Source: Enterobacter hormaechei subsp. hoffmannii
GTDB taxonomy: Bacteria; Pseudomonadota; Gammaproteobacteria; Enterobacterales; Enterobacteriaceae
Length of the DNA stretch: 64,000 bases
Assembly (NCBI RefSeq): GCF_001729745.1
Contig: NZ_CP017187.1
Location: 1-64,000 of the forward strand
Direction: 5' to 3'
A program made the translations under genes and the position numbers. This document shows, piece after piece, positions 60,478 through 64,000 of the stretch (its first letter is position 1; each line of letters starts with the position of its first letter). The notes under the pieces are model-generated. The model saw nothing but the letters and a program-made list of their open reading frames with translations. It made no database searches and was not told the origin of the DNA.

Positions 60478-61491
60478 TCAGATGAAGAAATAAGTGGTGT
60501 AACCCGTCACTATTGCCATTGTAATAATGACAAGTACGAATGCGGCCAGCAATCTGAATGTGAAAAGAGCACGCAACAGGATCACTTCAGTAAGGCTGGC
60601 GCCTGCGCTACCAATGATTAGGGCCAGTACCGTTCCGGCACCCACACCTTTAGCCATTAGTGCAGCTGCCAGAGGAATAACCGCTTCAGCCCGGATATAA
60701 AGGGGCACGCCGATAATCGCCGCAACCGGAATGGCAAAAGGGTTTTCCTGTCCCGCATACCGTTCAAGCCACGCCGCTGGCAGGTAACCATAAATTACAC
60801 TCCCAATAGCTATCCCCGTCAGCAGGTAGGGTAAAACGCCGATGAAATCAGCCCAGGTTTCACGCCATAATCCACTGTAACGGCTGGTTTGTTTTTTAAA
60901 GTCAGGTCGAAGGTTACAGCAACTCCCCGTTTCAGCGGTCGTAATATCAGCCTGAAATGAATTGTCTCCGGAGAATTTTTCGCCACAGCCGGAACTACTG
61001 CTTTCCATGGTATTGCAGCTTTTAACCGACGGGCAGGAAGGCCCGGCTGTATGCGTCTCGCTGCGTATATACTTATCAAATCCCAGTATTTGCAGTAACC
61101 ACCCCGCCAAAAGTGAGACCATAAGCGCGGCACCTGCATAAATCACCGTCAGGTTAAGTCCAAATGTCGCGATCATTAAGGCAATAATGACCGGATTCAG
61201 TAAAGGAGATGCAAAAAGAAATACCATCATGGGGCCAAATCCGGCGCGGGCGCGAATAAGCCCCTTCAAAACAGGAATAGTTGAACAACTGCAAAAAGGA
61301 GTGATTGCCCCCAGACCGGCTGCCAGAAAGTAGCTCCTGAAGCGGCCAGCGCTCAGCAAAGCCTCGATGCGTGCTGGCGGGATATGCCTTTGCAACACTC
61401 CTACCAATAAACTGATGAATAAAAATAAAGCGGACAGTTCAACGGCGAGAAACGCAAACATGTCCATGGCATCCTGCAGTTGTGAGGACAT
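60478..61491 (-). CDS. arsP: ArsP-like permease (organoarsenical efflux) with Cys-rich loop
   Basis: 337 aa with about eight membrane segments in two blocks. ITPFCSCSTIPVLKGLIRAR with its FCSCS motif is the hallmark of the ArsP_1 (DUF318) permeases. A soluble central loop at about 145-200 contains Cys in PSCPSVKSCNT, SSGCGEKF and GSCCNLR. ArsP exports trivalent methyl or aromatic arsenicals. It is transcribed with its own copy of the 16-base ArsR box, so it is probably co-regulated with arsR-arsH. Confidence 0.85.
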   Translation of the reverse strand: MSSQLQDAMDMFAFLAVELSALFLFISLLVGVLQRHIPPARIEALLSAGRFRSYFLAAGLGAITPFCSCSTIPVLKGLIRARAGFGPMMVFLFASPLLNPVIIALMIATFGLNLTVIYAGAALMVSLLAGWLLQILGFDKYIRSETHTAGPSCPSVKSCNTMESSSSGCGEKFSGDNSFQADITTAETGSCCNLRPDFKKQTSRYSGLWRETWADFIGVLPYLLTGIAIGSVIYGYLPAAWLERYAGQENPFAIPVAAIIGVPLYIRAEAVIPLAAALMAKGVGAGTVLALIIGSAGASLTEVILLRALFTFRLLAAFVLVIITMAIVTGYTTYFFI

Positions 61492-61560
61492 ATCAAACCC
61501 CTGTATTTCTGGATTTATCGAATTATATAGAGGTTAACGCAAGCGGGCACTTGCTTCAAT

Positions 61561-61576
61561 ACTATATTTCCAGAAT
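61561..61576. promoter_or_regulatory. Putative ArsR box upstream of arsP
   Basis: An exact copy of the 16 bases at 60381-60396, located 70 bases upstream of the arsP start. Confidence 0.7.
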
Positions 61577-61766
61577 TACAGAAATGAAGGATAAGAAAAA
61601 TATCTGCAACTGTATACAGCTTCCGGTGGTGGCACCATGCAATATAAAGAGCCTGTTGGTATCGGTCAGTTGAAAGGTAGAGGTCAATAACCATCAGGGG
61701 AAATTTTAGTTTCCTCTGATGGTTAACCCTGTTGTCTGTCAGGTATGCCCGTTGAGAAAGGCGCTG

Positions 61767-62264
61767 TTATTCGTAACCGTATTGCTTATTAAGATAATTA
61801 ACCTGAACCGGAGAAGTCAGCGATCTCGGCCTGATAATCTTGATTTGTTTTTTCACTTGCGCTGGCGCATAACCTGACTCAAGCATCAGAATGGCGGCCA
61901 TCATACCTGTCCGGCCAGACCCTCCGTGGCAATGGATTGCCATCGTCACACCTGATTTGACTAAAGTCAGCAGACTCGTTTTCTGTCGGGTAAATGCCTG
62001 TTCAAACGGCTCTTCAGGTGCACAACTGTCCTTAACGGGAAGGTGAAACCAGTCCATATGAAGTTCAGCACAAAGAGACGGGAGTGCATCAGCTTGATGT
62101 TCAGCAAGTTCAGCCAGTGTCATCATGGTGATAACGGCCTGCGCACCGGCTTCTTTTAATGTTTTTAAGGAATCAGCAACGGGAACGCCTTTTGTTCCGG
62201 GGCAAGGGGTAAAAATCAGCTTAGCGCCATTGTCTAAGGTGAGAATATCAAAAGGATGAAACAT
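61767..62264 (-). CDS. Dual-specificity/tyrosine phosphatase-like protein
   Basis: 165 aa from Met at 62264 (MFHPFDILTL); five more residues are possible. The P-loop HCHGGSGRTGM is the HCx5R phosphatase signature with catalytic Cys and Arg, and a general-acid Asp could lie in the loop around HLPVKDSCAP. It belongs to the cyclin-dependent kinase inhibitor 3-like/dual-specificity group. It lies within an ars cluster between arsP and the arsenate reductases; an arsenate-related role is possible because arsenate reductases evolved from phosphatases, but this is inference. Confidence 0.8.
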   Translation of the reverse strand: MFHPFDILTLDNGAKLIFTPCPGTKGVPVADSLKTLKEAGAQAVITMMTLAELAEHQADALPSLCAELHMDWFHLPVKDSCAPEEPFEQAFTRQKTSLLTLVKSGVTMAIHCHGGSGRTGMMAAILMLESGYAPAQVKKQIKIIRPRSLTSPVQVNYLNKQYGYE

Positions 62265-62299
62265 CAATAAAGACTCCATGCATATTTCTATTAACCTGA

Positions 62300-62425
62300 T
62301 TAATACTGTGGGCTTGAATCACCATCCATATGGTCCGTATCGACAGCGATATCCCCTGACGTGCCATCATAAGCGACTGTAACGAGTTGTGGCTGGGCAG
62401 CGTTTTTCAGCTTCTCATCCAGCAT
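62300..62425 (-). CDS. Possible 41-aa peptide or gene remnant
   Basis: ATG 62425 to TAA gives MLDEKLKNAAQPQLVTVAYD and an acidic end (VDTDHMDGDSSPQY). It has no strong ribosome binding site and directly follows the upstream arsC. It may be the tail of a lost gene; function is unknown. Confidence 0.3.
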   Translation of the reverse strand: MLDEKLKNAAQPQLVTVAYDGTSGDIAVDTDHMDGDSSPQY

Positions 62426-62442
62426 GCGTCGGTAGGACCTGA

Positions 62443-62949
62443 TCAATGAGCGTCAGATCCAGCATTCCCCATTGCCTGCAACTGATTCTGGAATGAAAGC
62501 CGGTCGATTTTATCCAGGGGAAGACTCAAAAAAAGCCGGATGCGTGTAGCTATCTGTTTTTCAACATCCACGAAGGCGTGGTATTTATCCTCATCCGTTC
62601 CTTCTGCTAAAGCCGGATCCCGAAAGCCCCAGTGAGCCGTTATGGGGCCACCCGGGAACACCGGACATCCTTCTCCTGCCATTCTGTCACACAGCGTAAA
62701 TATGAAATCCATTCGCGGAGCATCAGGATGCTGAAAAGTTTGCAGGTGTTTACTTTTCAGCGTTTCAGTGCTGAATCCCTGATCGTTAAGCACCCTGAGC
62801 GTCAGCGGGTGAGGTGAACTGGCCGGTTGAGTACCGGCGCTGAATGCCCGGAATTTTCCCCCGCCGAGCTGGTTCATCAGCACTTCAGCAAACAGGCTTC
62901 GTGCCGAATTCCCGGAACACAGGAACAGGACATTGTATGTTTTACTCAT
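62443..62949 (-). CDS. Thioredoxin-type arsenate reductase (LMW phosphatase fold)
   Basis: 168 aa from the second Met (62949) or 169 from 62952. FLCSGNSARSLFAEVLMNQL carries the CX5R phosphatase loop (Cys12 in the longer form). FTLCDRMAGEGCPVFPGG has the Cys pair used for the disulfide cascade, and HWGFRDPALAEGTDEDK gives the general-acid Asp. It reduces arsenate to arsenite with thioredoxin or mycothiol-like help. It stands in tandem with a glutaredoxin-type arsC, so both classes are present. Confidence 0.88.
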   Translation of the reverse strand: MSKTYNVLFLCSGNSARSLFAEVLMNQLGGGKFRAFSAGTQPASSPHPLTLRVLNDQGFSTETLKSKHLQTFQHPDAPRMDFIFTLCDRMAGEGCPVFPGGPITAHWGFRDPALAEGTDEDKYHAFVDVEKQIATRIRLFLSLPLDKIDRLSFQNQLQAMGNAGSDAH

Positions 62950-63024
62950 CATCGCGGCTTACCTTCTGTCAGGCCGGAAAGGTATGATCGGGCCGCTCAG
63001 GTGCTGACAGCCCGACCGCTGGAA

Positions 63025-63453
63025 TTACTTCACGACACGCTGCCCCTGGGCATCAATCACCTGTTCGCCGTCCTCTTTGCTGAACGCTCCCTTTTGTGCG
63101 TCCGGCAGAATATCCAGCACCACTTCAGACGGACGGCACAGCCGGGTACCCACAGGTGTGACCACAACAGGACGATTGATCAGGATGGGATGCTGCAGCA
63201 TAAAATCAATCAGCTCATCGTCACTCCATTTATCCTCTGCCAGGCCCAGTTGCTCATAAGGCTCCACATTTTTTCGCAGCAGGGCACGCACGCTGATCTC
63301 CATATCAGCGATGAGCCTGACCAGCTCAGCACGCGCTGGCGGTGTCTCAAGGTATAAAATGACCATGGGTTCCACACCACTGTTGCGGATCAGCTCGAGG
63401 GTATTACGGGACGTACCGCAGGCCGGGTTATGATAAATCGTAATTGCGCTCAT
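63025..63453 (-). CDS. arsC: Glutaredoxin-dependent arsenate reductase ArsC
   Basis: 142 aa, the size of R773 ArsC. IYHNPACGTSRNTLELIRNS carries catalytic Cys12; LLRKNVEPYEQLGL and HPILINRPVVVTPVGTRLCR carry the conserved Arg residues (about 60, 94 and 107). It reduces arsenate with glutathione and glutaredoxin, delivering arsenite to ArsB, encoded just upstream. All key residues are visible. Confidence 0.95.
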   Translation of the reverse strand: MSAITIYHNPACGTSRNTLELIRNSGVEPMVILYLETPPARAELVRLIADMEISVRALLRKNVEPYEQLGLAEDKWSDDELIDFMLQHPILINRPVVVTPVGTRLCRPSEVVLDILPDAQKGAFSKEDGEQVIDAQGQRVVK

Positions 63454-63510
63454 AAATCACTCTCTTCAGGTTTGACGGGCACAGGTCCGTGACGACCGGA
63501 GCCAGGTTAA

Positions 63511-64000
63511 TCACAACGAAACGGATAAACGTAATACCAGGGCTACAAGCGTCACAAACAGCACGGGCAGGGTCATTACAATGCCGACCCGGAAGTAATA
63601 TCCCCAGGAGATCCGGATATCTTTCTGCGCCAGTACATGTAGCCACAGCAGGGTGGCCAGACTGCCGATAGGGGTGACTTTGGGTCCCAGATCGCTGCCA
63701 ATAACATTGGCGTAAATCATGGCCTCTTTGATCACCCCGGTCGCCGTGCTGCCATCAATAGACAGTGCTCCCACCAGGACGGTTGGCATGTTATTCATGA
63801 TCGAGGAGAGGAAGGCGGTCAGGAAGCCCGTGCCCAGCGTGGCCATCCACAGCCCCTGGCTGGCAAACTGATTAAGTACGGCTGACAGGTAGTCAGTCAG
63901 TCCGGCATTACGCAGCCCGTAGACCACCAGGTACATACCCAGGGAGAAAATCACAATCTGCCAGGGGGCTCCGCGAAGCACCTTTCCGGTATTAATCGCA
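63511..64000 (-). CDS. arsB: ArsB arsenite efflux permease, C-terminal part
   Basis: About 163 residues are visible; the gene continues beyond the right edge. [40 protein letters not shown] and [20 protein letters not shown] are characteristic of ArsB of the R773 type. It exports arsenite and antimonite across the inner membrane. It stands first in the visible arsB, arsC order on the minus strand with 57 bases between. Confidence 0.95.
   Translation of the reverse strand, partial: AINTGKVLRGAPWQIVIFSLGMYLVVYGLRNAGLTDYLSAVLNQFASQGLWMATLGTGFLTAFLSSIMNNMPTVLVGALSIDGSTATGVIKEAMIYANVIGSDLGPKVTPIGSLATLLWLHVLAQKDIRISWGYYFRVGIVMTLPVLFVTLVALVLRLSVSL

Overview
The window looks like part of a large, mosaic IncF-type plasmid from an enterobacterium of the Klebsiella/Enterobacter/Citrobacter kind. 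The main evidence is a complete F-like RepFIA replicon (repE with DnaA boxes and iteron clusters on both sides), a ResD-type recombinase, hok/mok/sok, VagCD- and MvpAT/VapBC-type toxin-antitoxin pairs, an apparent traX tail, a Tn3-family transposon and an ars cluster. Functions are assigned by reading motifs and by remembered family resemblance; no database search was run.

Layout. 1-7.3 kb: 3' end of umuC, the RepFIA origin and repE, a 452-aa protein of unknown function, a small parA/ribbon-helix-helix partition operon bordered by inverted repeats, resD coupled to a HEPN-like gene, and two small unknown genes. 7.8-13.7 kb: an Arc/HicB-like gene coupled to a KAP P-loop NTPase (possible phage-exclusion pair), a CSS-EAL c-di-GMP phosphodiesterase and a frameshifted LuxR-type regulator. 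13.9-22.1 kb: a beta-glucoside PTS operon with an antiterminator leader, a DUF1349 protein, an MFS/AraC divergent pair, and a second, inverted 6-phospho-beta-glucosidase. This second copy is almost identical to the first over about 1.1 kb, but its catalytic nucleophile Glu is Gly. 22.1-30.3 kb: a block of efflux pumps, reductases and regulators (LysR/MFS, SDR/LysR, NTF2-like, qorB/HxlR, TetR/nitroreductase). 30.8-35.7 kb: an RloC/PrrC-like ATPase-nuclease candidate, vagCD behind 34-bp phased repeats, and an unknown 412-aa gene. 36.3-40.6 kb: a second DUF1349/MFS pair, a DeoR regulator and a third AraJ-like MFS.

40.9-46.6 kb: a second beta-glucoside operon (PTS, GH1, BglG antiterminator) nested symmetrically between inverted IS5-family end fragments and inverted IS91-family transposase tails. 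46.6-50.3 kb: vapBC with a Val at the catalytic Asp98 position of the toxin, a membrane gene with a poly-A frameshift, IS and MFS fragments, hok/mok/sok, and the tail of a second parB with a parS-like repeat. 50.6-54.7 kb: an aldehyde dehydrogenase, a GntP permease, and remnants of purU, traX and a DUF4225 gene. 54.7-64 kb: a Tn3-family end with frameshifted tnpA and intact tnpR, followed by arsN-like, arsH, arsR, arsP, a dual-specificity phosphatase, both classes of arsenate reductase, and the 3' end of arsB at the window edge.

How it works together. Replication (RepE), partition (ParA/RHH), multimer resolution (ResD) and three addiction systems would keep the plasmid stable. The cargo is beta-glucoside use, small-molecule efflux with redox detoxification, inorganic and organic arsenic resistance, and several candidate anti-phage functions (RloC-like, KAP, HEPN). 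The most unusual features are the inverted GH1 pair that differs at the nucleophile, the RloC-like gene, the inactivating-looking VapC substitution and the nested inverted IS architecture.
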